From the NCBI GenBank assembly GCA_902616615.1, contig CACMTN010000001.1, positions 62,001 to 126,000 on the forward strand: DNA of 64,000 bases. The letters run 5' to 3'. Positions 18,984 through 27,172 of this stretch are shown one piece after another. Both the position numbers and the translations under genes were made by a program. Under the pieces are notes generated by a model that saw only the letters and a program-made list of their open reading frames with translations, had not been told where the DNA came from and searched no databases. This stretch comes from an uncultured SAR116 cluster alpha proteobacterium. Lineage in GTDB: Bacteria; Pseudomonadota; Alphaproteobacteria; Puniceispirillales; Marisalimonadaceae. Numbering within the stretch: the first letter of the stretch is position 1; each line of letters opens with the position of its first letter.

Positions 18984-20330
18984 TTAGCTATTATTTAATA
19001 ATTTATTTTCTAACCATCTTATATCATATGACCCTTCTTTCATTACAGAAGTTTCCAATATATCTTTATGTAAATCAATTGTAGTAGAAATAGGCTCAAT
19101 GACAATCTCTTTTAAAGCTTGCTTCAACCTAAGAATACATTGTTCTCTATCAGATGCATGTACAATTAGTTTGGCAATTAAACTGTCATAATATGGAGGA
19201 ACAACGTAACCAGAATATACACATGACTCTATTCTAATTCCTAATCCGCAGGGAGAATGAAATTGTGTGATTTTGCCAGGTGAAGGAATAAATGTTTTTG
19301 GATGTTCTGCATTAATCCTACATTCAATAGCATGTCCATTAAATTTTACATCATTTTGTTTGAAAGATATAGGTTGACCAGCAGCAATCATAATTTGTTC
19401 TTTAACCAGATCTATCCCAGTAATAGCCTCTGTAATTGGATGTTCAACCTGAAGTCTTGTATTCATCTCAATGAAAAAGAATTGGCCATCTTCATACAAG
19501 AATTCAATTGTACCTAATCCGAGATAACCCATTTTTGCTACAGCCATGGATGCAATATTACCTATTTTATCTCTTGTACTTTGGTCTATAACTGGTGATG
19601 GAGCTTCTTCAATCACTTTTTGATGGCGTCTTTGTATTGAACATTCTCTTTCACCAAGATGAACGGTATTGCCAAATTTATCTCCAATAATTTGAACTTC
19701 GATGTGCCTAGGTTTCTGTAGATATCTTTCTATATAAACACGATCATCACCAAAGGCTGCCTTTGCTTCACTTTTTGCTGAAGTAAAAGCGGATTCTAAC
19801 TCTTCCTCATTCATAGCTATTTTCATACCCCTGCCACCACCACCTGATGCAGCCTTTATAAGCACTGGATAACCAATTTCTTTAGCTTCAATTAATGCAT
19901 TTTTTAAATCAATAACATCACTTTTTGAACCTGGAACAAGTGGAATTCCTAATTTTTTTGCAGTAATTTTTGCTTGGATTTTGTCACCCATGCATTTTAT
20001 ATGATCTGGTCTTGGTCCAATAAAAACAATATTATGAGCCTCTACAATTTCTGCAAAATCAGCATTTTCTGATAAAAAGCCAACTCCAGGATGGATGGCA
20101 TCTGCCCCTACTAATTGAGCTGCAGTAATTATAGCTGGAATATTCAGATATGATTCAGATGACGATGGTCCTCCAATACAGACTGTTTCGTCTGCTAATC
20201 TTACATGCATTGCTTCATTATCAGCTGTTGAATGAATAGCAACTGTTTGAATATTTAGCTCTTTGCAAGCTCTTAAAACTCTTAATGCTACATCCCCACG
20301 ATTAGCTATTAATATTTTCTTGAAAATCAT
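18984..20330 (-). CDS. accC: acetyl-CoA carboxylase, biotin carboxylase subunit
   Basis: ATP-grasp enzyme that carboxylates biotin on AccB, the first step of fatty-acid synthesis. 448 aa: FKKILIANRGDVALRVLRA at the N-terminus, the HPGVGFLSENADFA motif, glycine-rich ATP loop GGGGRGMKIA, RHIEVQIIGD, and the active-site segments FIEMNTRLQVEHPITE and HAIECRINAE. It follows accB by 7 bp in the order aroQ-accB-accC-(30 bp)-aat. Confidence 0.97.
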   Translation of the reverse strand: MIFKKILIANRGDVALRVLRACKELNIQTVAIHSTADNEAMHVRLADETVCIGGPSSSESYLNIPAIITAAQLVGADAIHPGVGFLSENADFAEIVEAHNIVFIGPRPDHIKCMGDKIQAKITAKKLGIPLVPGSKSDVIDLKNALIEAKEIGYPVLIKAASGGGGRGMKIAMNEEELESAFTSAKSEAKAAFGDDRVYIERYLQKPRHIEVQIIGDKFGNTVHLGERECSIQRRHQKVIEEAPSPVIDQSTRDKIGNIASMAVAKMGYLGLGTIEFLYEDGQFFFIEMNTRLQVEHPITEAITGIDLVKEQIMIAAGQPISFKQNDVKFNGHAIECRINAEHPKTFIPSPGKITQFHSPCGLGIRIESCVYSGYVVPPYYDSLIAKLIVHASDREQCILRLKQALKEIVIEPISTTIDLHKDILETSVMKEGSYDIRWLENKLLNNS

Positions 20331-20337
20331 AATCTAA

Positions 20338-20814
20338 TTACTCAATTACTACTAGTAATTGATCAAATTCTACAGGTTGGCTATCTTCAAAGCCAATAAA
20401 CACAATTTTTCCAGATTTAGGTGCAACAATTGTGTTCATTACTTTCATAGCCTCAATAATCAGTAATGTGTCTCCCTTTGATACTTGTGAATTTAATTTA
20501 ACAAATGGATCTTTTCCTGGTTCAGGTGAAGAATATGCAGTACCAACCATTGGAGAATTTACTGCGCCAGAATGTTGGTTGGTAAATTGTTCTACCTTTT
20601 CAATTGACTCAGAGGCATCTTTATTTTCTTTAGTATCGAGTATATCAAAATTAGTTTCTTGAGGAATTGGAATAGGAGTTTTCATGTTTTTTAGAACTTT
20701 TACCTTCAAGTCACTTGCTTCATATTCTAATTCCAACAAATTATCTTTGTTAACGATATCAACTAACTCTTGGACTAAAATCAAATTTTCTTTATGGACA
20801 TTTTTTTTGGTCAT
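20338..20814 (-). CDS. accB: biotin carboxyl carrier protein of acetyl-CoA carboxylase
   Basis: Carries the biotin that shuttles CO2 between AccC and the transferase. 158 aa: an N-terminal helical segment, a Pro/Glu-rich linker (45-80), then the biotinyl domain with SPMVGTAYSSPEPG, the thumb region and the biotinylation site EAMKVMN (Lys124). This is the standard AccB layout. It lies in an operon with aroQ (19 bp upstream) and accC. Confidence 0.96.
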   Translation of the reverse strand: MTKKNVHKENLILVQELVDIVNKDNLLELEYEASDLKVKVLKNMKTPIPIPQETNFDILDTKENKDASESIEKVEQFTNQHSGAVNSPMVGTAYSSPEPGKDPFVKLNSQVSKGDTLLIIEAMKVMNTIVAPKSGKIVFIGFEDSQPVEFDQLLVVIE

Positions 20815-20833
20815 AAATATTACCTTTTTTTAT

Positions 20834-21274
20834 TTAATCTTTTATAAGGTTTTTGATGGCATCTATAGCGAGAAGGTAAGAACTAAATCCAAAACCAGCA
20901 ATTATTCCATTTACAACTGGTGAGACATAAGACTTATGACGAAAACTTTCACGAGAGTAAATATTAGTTATATGCAATTCTATCTTTGGTTCTTTAAACA
21001 TATTTAAAGCGTCTAGGAGTCCAATAGAGGTGTGTGTTAATGCACCTGCATTAATTATAATACCATTTCCATCATCAATAGCTTTATGTATCTCATTTAT
21101 TAATTCACCTTCAATATTAGATTGGAAAAAATTTAAATCTAAATTGTGGCTAATACATTTTTCACTACAAAGTGTTTTAATTTTATCTAGAGAAATATTT
21201 CCATACTTCTCCGGTTCCCTCTTTCCAAGAAGGTTTAAGTTAGGTCCATTAATAATATATAACTTTTTACTCAA
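20834..21274 (-). CDS. aroQ: 3-dehydroquinate dehydratase, type II
   Basis: Shikimate-pathway dehydratase. 146 aa with INGPNLNLLGKREPEKYG (the catalytic Arg/Tyr loop), INAGALTHTSIGLLDAL, and the HITNIYSRESFRHKSYVSPV stretch including the catalytic His. Length and motifs are normal for dodecameric type II enzymes. First gene of the aroQ-accB-accC run. With aroC at the left edge it shows that the cell makes its own chorismate. Confidence 0.95.
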   Translation of the reverse strand: MSKKLYIINGPNLNLLGKREPEKYGNISLDKIKTLCSEKCISHNLDLNFFQSNIEGELINEIHKAIDDGNGIIINAGALTHTSIGLLDALNMFKEPKIELHITNIYSRESFRHKSYVSPVVNGIIAGFGFSSYLLAIDAIKNLIKD

Positions 21275-21341
21275 AATATTTAACTCCGTTTAAAAATTAA
21301 TTTAAATTTTTGTCAATTTTAAGACTGACTATAAAAATAAT

Positions 21342-22064
21342 TTAACTTTCTCTAAACTTTTTAATTATTTCTTTTAAATTATCCAATTCTAATGCACCAG
21401 GATAAATAATATCACCAATTATAAATGCGGGTGTGCCATTTAAATTAAGTAATTTTGCAATTTCTCTATTTTTTAACAGTTGTTGTTCAATTTCGGGTTT
21501 ATTCATATCTATTTTTAGTTTATTTATATCTAAGCCTATTTTTTTTGCTGTACTAAATATTTTTTCCTCATTAACTCTTCCTTTTATTTTCATTAATGAT
21601 AGATGAAATTTGTTGTAATTATTTTGTTTTTTTGAAGCAAGGGCTGCCTTAGCAGCAATATATGATTGTTCAGACAAAATAGGAAATTCAACGAAAACAA
21701 TATTGATTTTTTCATCTTCAGACAAAACATCCATAATTGTTTTAACTACTAATTTACAATAACCACAATTATAATCAAAAAATTCATAGATAGTAACATC
21801 AGCTTGTTTACGAAAAATACCAGGGTTTTTGAGGTTATTCAATAACCTGATGGCATTTTGTTTTTTTTTATTTTTCATAGATATCTTATAATTATCTAAT
21901 GCAGATTTAATTAGCTCTGGATTTTTTTTTAAAAAATCTTTTATTATTGTTTCTATTTTATCTTTATTGATTTCGTGTGTCTGTGATGGGGATACAGATA
22001 AAAATAGAAATGTTAATATAGTAATATATATTGAAATTATTTTTTTCATGTTTCTCACCAACAC
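21342..22064 (-). CDS. DsbA-family periplasmic thiol oxidoreductase
   Basis: 240 aa with an N-terminal signal peptide (about 8-28) and a thioredoxin-fold DsbA/Com1-like domain. The active site reads YEFFDYNCGYCKLVVKT (CGYC), and the cis-Pro loop is LNGTPAFIIGD. A helical insertion precedes the active site (IKDFLKKNPELIKSALDNY), as in the BdbD/Com1 group seen throughout alphaproteobacteria. It probably oxidises or isomerises disulfides in exported proteins. The second Met (base 22049) may be the true start. It lies 12 bp downstream of the M48 protease gene. Confidence 0.88.
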   Translation of the reverse strand: MLVRNMKKIISIYITILTFLFLSVSPSQTHEINKDKIETIIKDFLKKNPELIKSALDNYKISMKNKKKQNAIRLLNNLKNPGIFRKQADVTIYEFFDYNCGYCKLVVKTIMDVLSEDEKINIVFVEFPILSEQSYIAAKAALASKKQNNYNKFHLSLMKIKGRVNEEKIFSTAKKIGLDINKLKIDMNKPEIEQQLLKNREIAKLLNLNGTPAFIIGDIIYPGALELDNLKEIIKKFRES

Positions 22065-22076
22065 ATTATTGTTGAT

Positions 22077-23432
22077 TTATTTAATTGCATTTATCTTAGC
22101 AAGAATGTCAGAACCTCTTAATTTGTAGGAAGAAGGTAGAAATTCTTGCTTATTGGCTAAATCTACATACTTTTTTGCTTTAATAAAGTTTTTTTTAATA
22201 AGTGCTTCTTCTGCTAAAGCTATGTAAGACAAACCTTTTCTATTCAATTTACCAGAAGATTTTGCTAACAATCTCCACAAATAGCTCCATTCAGGGTTAT
22301 TTAAAATTAATTCTTCAAGGATAGTAATAGATTTTTTCAAATTTATTTCATTATTTGTTTGTAAATATGTCTTAACTAAAGAAAATTTTATAAGGTCAGT
22401 AGAAGGAGTAAAAATTTCTTTAAAATTATTTAATGCCTTAACATACTCTATAATTGCATTTTTGAAATTACCTTCTTTATAATGTATATCACCTTTTAAT
22501 TCATATAAAAAAGGGTAGTCTCTATATTTAATCTTAAACATGGCGAGTTTTTTTTTAGCTGAGTCATATTTTCCAATTCTATATAAAGCAATTAACAGTG
22601 CATAATCAGATAAAAAATCATTCTTGTTTTTTGACAACTTTATAATTTTATAAGGATCAACAGTGAAAGCCTTTATTTTATTTTTTATATATTTCAAAGA
22701 AATTATATTTTTATTTATTGATACTCTCTGTTCTACAACTGAAGAATTCTGATATTGAGATTTATATCTTTTAACTTGTTCTAATCTATTTTTTGAAAAA
22801 GGATGTGATCTGTAATAATTATTAATTGAATATGAATTGGTAATTTCCTGATTTTTTAAATTTGATAATAAGAACTCAAAACCTGTTAAAGAAATTTTTC
22901 TCTTTATCATTTGATCTAAAGCAAATTTATCCGCTTGATGTTCTTGTATCCTAGAAAATTGAAGTGAGGATTTTTTAGCTATATCACTTGATCCTATCAT
23001 TAATCCGATTGCTGAGTTGGTATCTAATTTACCCTCTGCTGACAAGGCTATTCCAGCAATTGTGGCAAGTTTTGAATAATAATTTAAACTTTTAGTGTTT
23101 ATTAATCTTGAACTATAGTGATTTAATATCAAGTGTCCAATTTCATGAGCTAATATTGCTTGAATTTCACTCAAAGAATTAGCTTTATCAATCAATCCAG
23201 AATTTATGTAAATTTTATTCGACCCAGTAACAAATGCATTATATTGGTTATTTAAAACCAATCTGGGGTAAAAATTATGATTTTTTTTATTATCGAAAGT
23301 TAACTCTATCAGTTTGTGTAAAAAAAATTCAATTTCTGCATCTCTAATTATTTGAAATTTTTGAGCAGAATAAACATGATTTGAAAAAAATATAAAAAAT
23401 ATTAATTGAATTAATTTTATTTGGACCACCAA
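22077..23432 (-). CDS. BepA-like M48 metalloprotease with C-terminal TPRs
   Basis: 451 aa, signal peptide at 1-22, then the M48 catalytic domain with the zinc motif HEIGH (HEIGHLILNH, about 91-100) and the downstream acidic ligand in QEHQADKFALDQM. The C-terminal half contains repeated helix pairs (LYELKGDIHYKEGNFKNAIIEYVKAL) typical of TPRs. This matches BepA/YfgC-type periplasmic proteases that police outer-membrane assembly. The 5' end overlaps the rne stop region by 16 bp, so it is translated from the rne message. Confidence 0.88.
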   Translation of the reverse strand: MVVQIKLIQLIFFIFFSNHVYSAQKFQIIRDAEIEFFLHKLIELTFDNKKNHNFYPRLVLNNQYNAFVTGSNKIYINSGLIDKANSLSEIQAILAHEIGHLILNHYSSRLINTKSLNYYSKLATIAGIALSAEGKLDTNSAIGLMIGSSDIAKKSSLQFSRIQEHQADKFALDQMIKRKISLTGFEFLLSNLKNQEITNSYSINNYYRSHPFSKNRLEQVKRYKSQYQNSSVVEQRVSINKNIISLKYIKNKIKAFTVDPYKIIKLSKNKNDFLSDYALLIALYRIGKYDSAKKKLAMFKIKYRDYPFLYELKGDIHYKEGNFKNAIIEYVKALNNFKEIFTPSTDLIKFSLVKTYLQTNNEINLKKSITILEELILNNPEWSYLWRLLAKSSGKLNRKGLSYIALAEEALIKKNFIKAKKYVDLANKQEFLPSSYKLRGSDILAKINAIK

Positions 23433-25477
23433 CCTTTCTTCTTGGGCTTGTCTGAGCTCGATTTTTCATCAATTTGTGTAACTTCAATTGGGGAAGAGGA
23501 TTTAACTTCTCTTACCTCAGTTTGATTAATTTCAGTATTTAATTCTGTTGTCTCTTTTTCATCAATGTCTTTGTTTCTAGATGTTGTTGATTTCTTATTT
23601 TCATTACTTTTAGAATTTTTTGTTGCTGGTTTTTTGGTCTTTGTGTGAACTTTCTTTTTTTTGGGTTCATTGGTAATAGTATGATCTATTTTTTCTGCTT
23701 GATTAGCTTCTTCTTTTGTTAAAATATCTTTTATCTGATCGTTAGTCTTTTTAGCAATTTTTTTCTTTCTTTTATTAGGTCTTTTGCTTCTTTTTTTTCT
23801 GACTTGGCTTTCATCTTGATCATTAGAAACAGAGTCAGATTTAACATCTAATGGTTCTTCATTTGTTAAAGAATTATTTTTAATTATCTCTAGTTTTTTT
23901 TGCGGAGGAACAATTGAATTGTCATTAATAAAATCAATAGATATTTTATATCTTGATTCTATCTCATTTAAATGTGATCTCTTATTATTAAGTATGTGGA
24001 GTATAAGATCAGAATGTGCTGATATTTTAATGCTTACGTTATTTTCTAAATTACCTTCTTCTTCAATAGATCTTAGAATCTGATTTGCACTTACTTCAAT
24101 TGATTGAATTCTACCTGAACCACCACATTGAGGACATAACTCAGATGAATTTTCAACTACTGAAGGTCTTAGTCTTTGACGAGAAAGTTCAAGAAGACCA
24201 AAGTTACTAATTTCACCAATTTGTATCCTAGCTCTATCTTTTCTCATTGATTCTTTGAGTTTTTTTTCAACTAAATTACGATTTTTACTCTCTTCCATAT
24301 CTATAAAATCTATTACAACTAAACCAGATAAATCTCTAAGTCTTGATTGACGAGCAAACTCTTCAGCCGCTTCTAAATTTGTTTTAAGTGCGGTATCTTC
24401 TATAGACCTCTCTCGTGTTGCCTTTCCTGAGTTTACATCTATTGCAACTAGTGCTTCCGTTTGATCAATAATTAGATATCCACCTGACTTGAGTGTAACT
24501 CTAGGGTTGAAAATATCATGTAATTGGGAGTCTAATTTAAATTTTTGAAATAAAGGATTTATATTGTCATTATATTGTTGCACTTTTTTGGCATGGCTAG
24601 GCATGACTGCTTTCATGTAGTTTTTGCAAACTTTATAAGCATCATAACCTTCAACTAACACCTCATCAATTTCACTATTGTACAGATCTCTTATAGCTCT
24701 TTTAACCAATGATCCTTCTTCATGTATTAAAAATGGTGCATTTGACTCTAAAGTAAGATTTTTTACATTTTCCCAAATATCTAAAGAATTAGAATAATCC
24801 CTTTTAATTTCAGTTTTAGTTCTTTTGCTGCCAGCTGTTCTAATTATAACAGCCATTCCACTTGCAACATCAAGCTCATCTACAATTTTCTTAAGTCTTT
24901 TTCTATCTGTGATATTAGCAATTTTTCTACTAACTCCTCCACCTCTAGGAGTATTAGGCATTAGTACACAATATCTTCCAGCTATAGAAATGTATGTTGT
25001 TAAAGCTGCACCCTTAGTTCCTCGCTCTTCTTTTACGACTTGTACTAATAAGATTTGACGACGAGCTATTACTTCTTGTATTTTATAATTACGATATAAA
25101 TTCCGTTTAATTTTTTTTAATTCTTCTTCATTATAATCATAACTATTATCATCTTCAATTTCTTCATTTATATTTAATTCCTCATCAGTTTTTTCAGAAG
25201 CTTCTGCCAATAGTTTCTGTTTATCTTCAACTGGTATTCTATAATAATCTGGATGTATCTCGCTAAAAGCCAGAAAACCTTGCCTGTTTCCTCCATATTC
25301 AACAAATGCTGCTTGAAGACTAGGTTCTACTCTTGTAACTCTAGCCAAATAGATATTTCCTTTAAGTTGTCTTCGAGAATGTACCTCATATTCAAAGTCA
25401 TCAATAATATCATTTGTTGTAGTTATTACTCTAGTTTCTTCAGTTTGCCTTGCATCAATTAATAAACGTCTGCTCAT
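23417..25477 (-). CDS. rne: ribonuclease E/G
   Basis: Endoribonuclease for mRNA decay and rRNA/tRNA processing. 686 aa: S1 RNA-binding domain (GNIYLARVTRVEPSLQAAFVEYG), catalytic core with the metal ligands in LVAIDVNSGKA and VVIDFIDMEE, and the Zn-link CPQCGGSG near residue 450. After about residue 530 the chain is a Lys/Ser/Glu-rich disordered tail much shorter than the E. coli scaffold; it ends KKKGWWSK, where an aromatic patch could bind a partner. A 416-bp gene-free leader precedes it. Confidence 0.95.
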   Translation of the reverse strand: MSRRLLIDARQTEETRVITTTNDIIDDFEYEVHSRRQLKGNIYLARVTRVEPSLQAAFVEYGGNRQGFLAFSEIHPDYYRIPVEDKQKLLAEASEKTDEELNINEEIEDDNSYDYNEEELKKIKRNLYRNYKIQEVIARRQILLVQVVKEERGTKGAALTTYISIAGRYCVLMPNTPRGGGVSRKIANITDRKRLKKIVDELDVASGMAVIIRTAGSKRTKTEIKRDYSNSLDIWENVKNLTLESNAPFLIHEEGSLVKRAIRDLYNSEIDEVLVEGYDAYKVCKNYMKAVMPSHAKKVQQYNDNINPLFQKFKLDSQLHDIFNPRVTLKSGGYLIIDQTEALVAIDVNSGKATRERSIEDTALKTNLEAAEEFARQSRLRDLSGLVVIDFIDMEESKNRNLVEKKLKESMRKDRARIQIGEISNFGLLELSRQRLRPSVVENSSELCPQCGGSGRIQSIEVSANQILRSIEEEGNLENNVSIKISAHSDLILHILNNKRSHLNEIESRYKISIDFINDNSIVPPQKKLEIIKNNSLTNEEPLDVKSDSVSNDQDESQVRKKRSKRPNKRKKKIAKKTNDQIKDILTKEEANQAEKIDHTITNEPKKKKVHTKTKKPATKNSKSNENKKSTTSRNKDIDEKETTELNTEINQTEVREVKSSSPIEVTQIDEKSSSDKPKKKGWWSK

Positions 25478-25893
25478 ATTTAATCTCCAAAGAATGGACT
25501 ATCAAAAGTTTGATAGCACATTATATTTGAATGAGTTTATATGAAAAAACGCAGAATTTAACTTACATAAATTATTATTTATTAATTGTTTCTTATACGA
25601 AATTTAATAATATTTTTGAAACAAAAATACATTTTTGAGATAAAAAAATACAACAATATTTTCATAATTAATAATTATATCCTACTTAATTCCAAACCCA
25701 TTTAACTTACTAATTTAAACTAGCATTAAATTTTTTCATCACAGCTTTTGTAAACTTTTACTAAACTCTAATTTTAACACTAATTTTGTAAAAAAATTCC
25801 ACATTTGAGTATATAACCTAAACGTTATCAAGACAAACTTTATTTTTTGTTGTATATTTAATTTATTATATACCTCAAACTATAAATATATTT
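25478..25893. promoter_or_regulatory. rne / amiC divergent intergenic region
   Basis: 416 bp, very A+T-rich, no ORF with coding features on either strand. In bacteria rne commonly has a long 5' UTR that mediates autoregulation, which fits the size. I could not pick out a convincing conserved hairpin or promoter by eye. Confidence 0.35.
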
Positions 25894-27129
25894 GTGATGA
25901 TTTATAAAAAGTATTCTAGTAGTTTTGCTTTAGCATATATTTTTATTTTTATAATTTTTTTTATTTCGAATGGGTTTGCCGAAGAAAACAAGAATTTTGC
26001 AACTTGTGAAATAACAGATATTAATATTAACTGCCATAATTTAAGTTCTAATAAAATTATTAAGGTTAATTTTTTTGACGAACCGTATAGAATTCAATTA
26101 GAATTTGAAAATAAATTAACTATTAAAAAACATAAGATTAATGAAAGTAAACTTGTAAGAAAAATTAGATTCAACAAATTTGCAAAATTCAAAACAAAGT
26201 TAGTCATAGAATTTAAAAAACCAACTATTATATCTGATATCAAATATTTTGAAATCAATAATCGAAGTATGCATTTAAGTATGTATTTTTTAGATACTAC
26301 AAAAACAAATTATGCTATTGCTAAACATGTTTTACATAAAAATCACGGAAACATATTTTCGTTAGACAATAAATTAAAAATTCTACCTAATCTTGATAAT
26401 TTCGAATTAAGGAAAAATCAAAATTTAAAAAAAATAAATCCTTTAAAAAATTTTATAGTTTTTATTGACCCCGGACATGGTGGCAAAGACCCTGGTGCAA
26501 TTGGTCAATTAGGATCATTAGAAAAAAATATAACTTTAAAAGCTTCTATTTTGTTGGCTAAAGCTTTAAGCAAAAATAAAAACCTAACTCCAATTCTTTC
26601 AAGAAATAAAGATGTTTATTTATCATTAAAAAAAAGAACAACATTAGCAAAGAAAAATAAAGCAGATATTTTCATTTCAATTCATGCAGATTCTAGTAAG
26701 AACAAAAAAGCTAGAGGTATTTCTGTATTTAGTTTATCTGACAAAGCTTCAGATAAGGAGGCAAAAATTTTAGCTCAAAGAGAAAATGCAGTTGATACTA
26801 TATTAGGCAATAATGAAAAAATTGAAGATCCCATGATTTTTGGAACTTTAATTAAAATGTTTCAGAGAGAGGCTATGAATGACAGTGCTTTTTTAGCAAA
26901 AAATATATTATTTAACCTTGAAAAAACTAAGTTAGCAATAAATAGGGGTCACAGGTTCGCTGGTTTTACAGTTTTGAAGTCCTATGATATACCATCTGTA
27001 TTAATTGAAATAGGATTTTTATCAAATAAACAAGAAGAAAAAAAACTAATGAATTTAGAATATTTAAATGAATTAAGTAAAGGTTTAGCTATTGCAATTG
27101 AAAACTATTTTTATAATAATTATAGATAA
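25894..27129 (+). CDS. amiC: N-acetylmuramoyl-L-alanine amidase (AMIN + Amidase_3)
   Basis: Periplasmic zinc amidase that splits septal peptidoglycan. 411 aa: signal peptide 1-30 (ending NGFA), a beta-rich AMIN targeting domain (about 35-150), and the catalytic Amidase_3 domain with FIDPGHGGKDPGAIG (His ligand), LEKNITL (Glu ligand), ISIHADSS (second His) and VLIEIGFLSN (catalytic Glu). It begins the amiC-mrcA-prfB run, divergent from rne, an arrangement conserved in alphaproteobacteria. Confidence 0.93.
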   Translation: MMIYKKYSSSFALAYIFIFIIFFISNGFAEENKNFATCEITDININCHNLSSNKIIKVNFFDEPYRIQLEFENKLTIKKHKINESKLVRKIRFNKFAKFKTKLVIEFKKPTIISDIKYFEINNRSMHLSMYFLDTTKTNYAIAKHVLHKNHGNIFSLDNKLKILPNLDNFELRKNQNLKKINPLKNFIVFIDPGHGGKDPGAIGQLGSLEKNITLKASILLAKALSKNKNLTPILSRNKDVYLSLKKRTTLAKKNKADIFISIHADSSKNKKARGISVFSLSDKASDKEAKILAQRENAVDTILGNNEKIEDPMIFGTLIKMFQREAMNDSAFLAKNILFNLEKTKLAINRGHRFAGFTVLKSYDIPSVLIEIGFLSNKQEEKKLMNLEYLNELSKGLAIAIENYFYNNYR

Positions 27130-27172
27130 ATTTTGTCCTAAAAATGTCTAAATTAATATATAAATTATCAAA

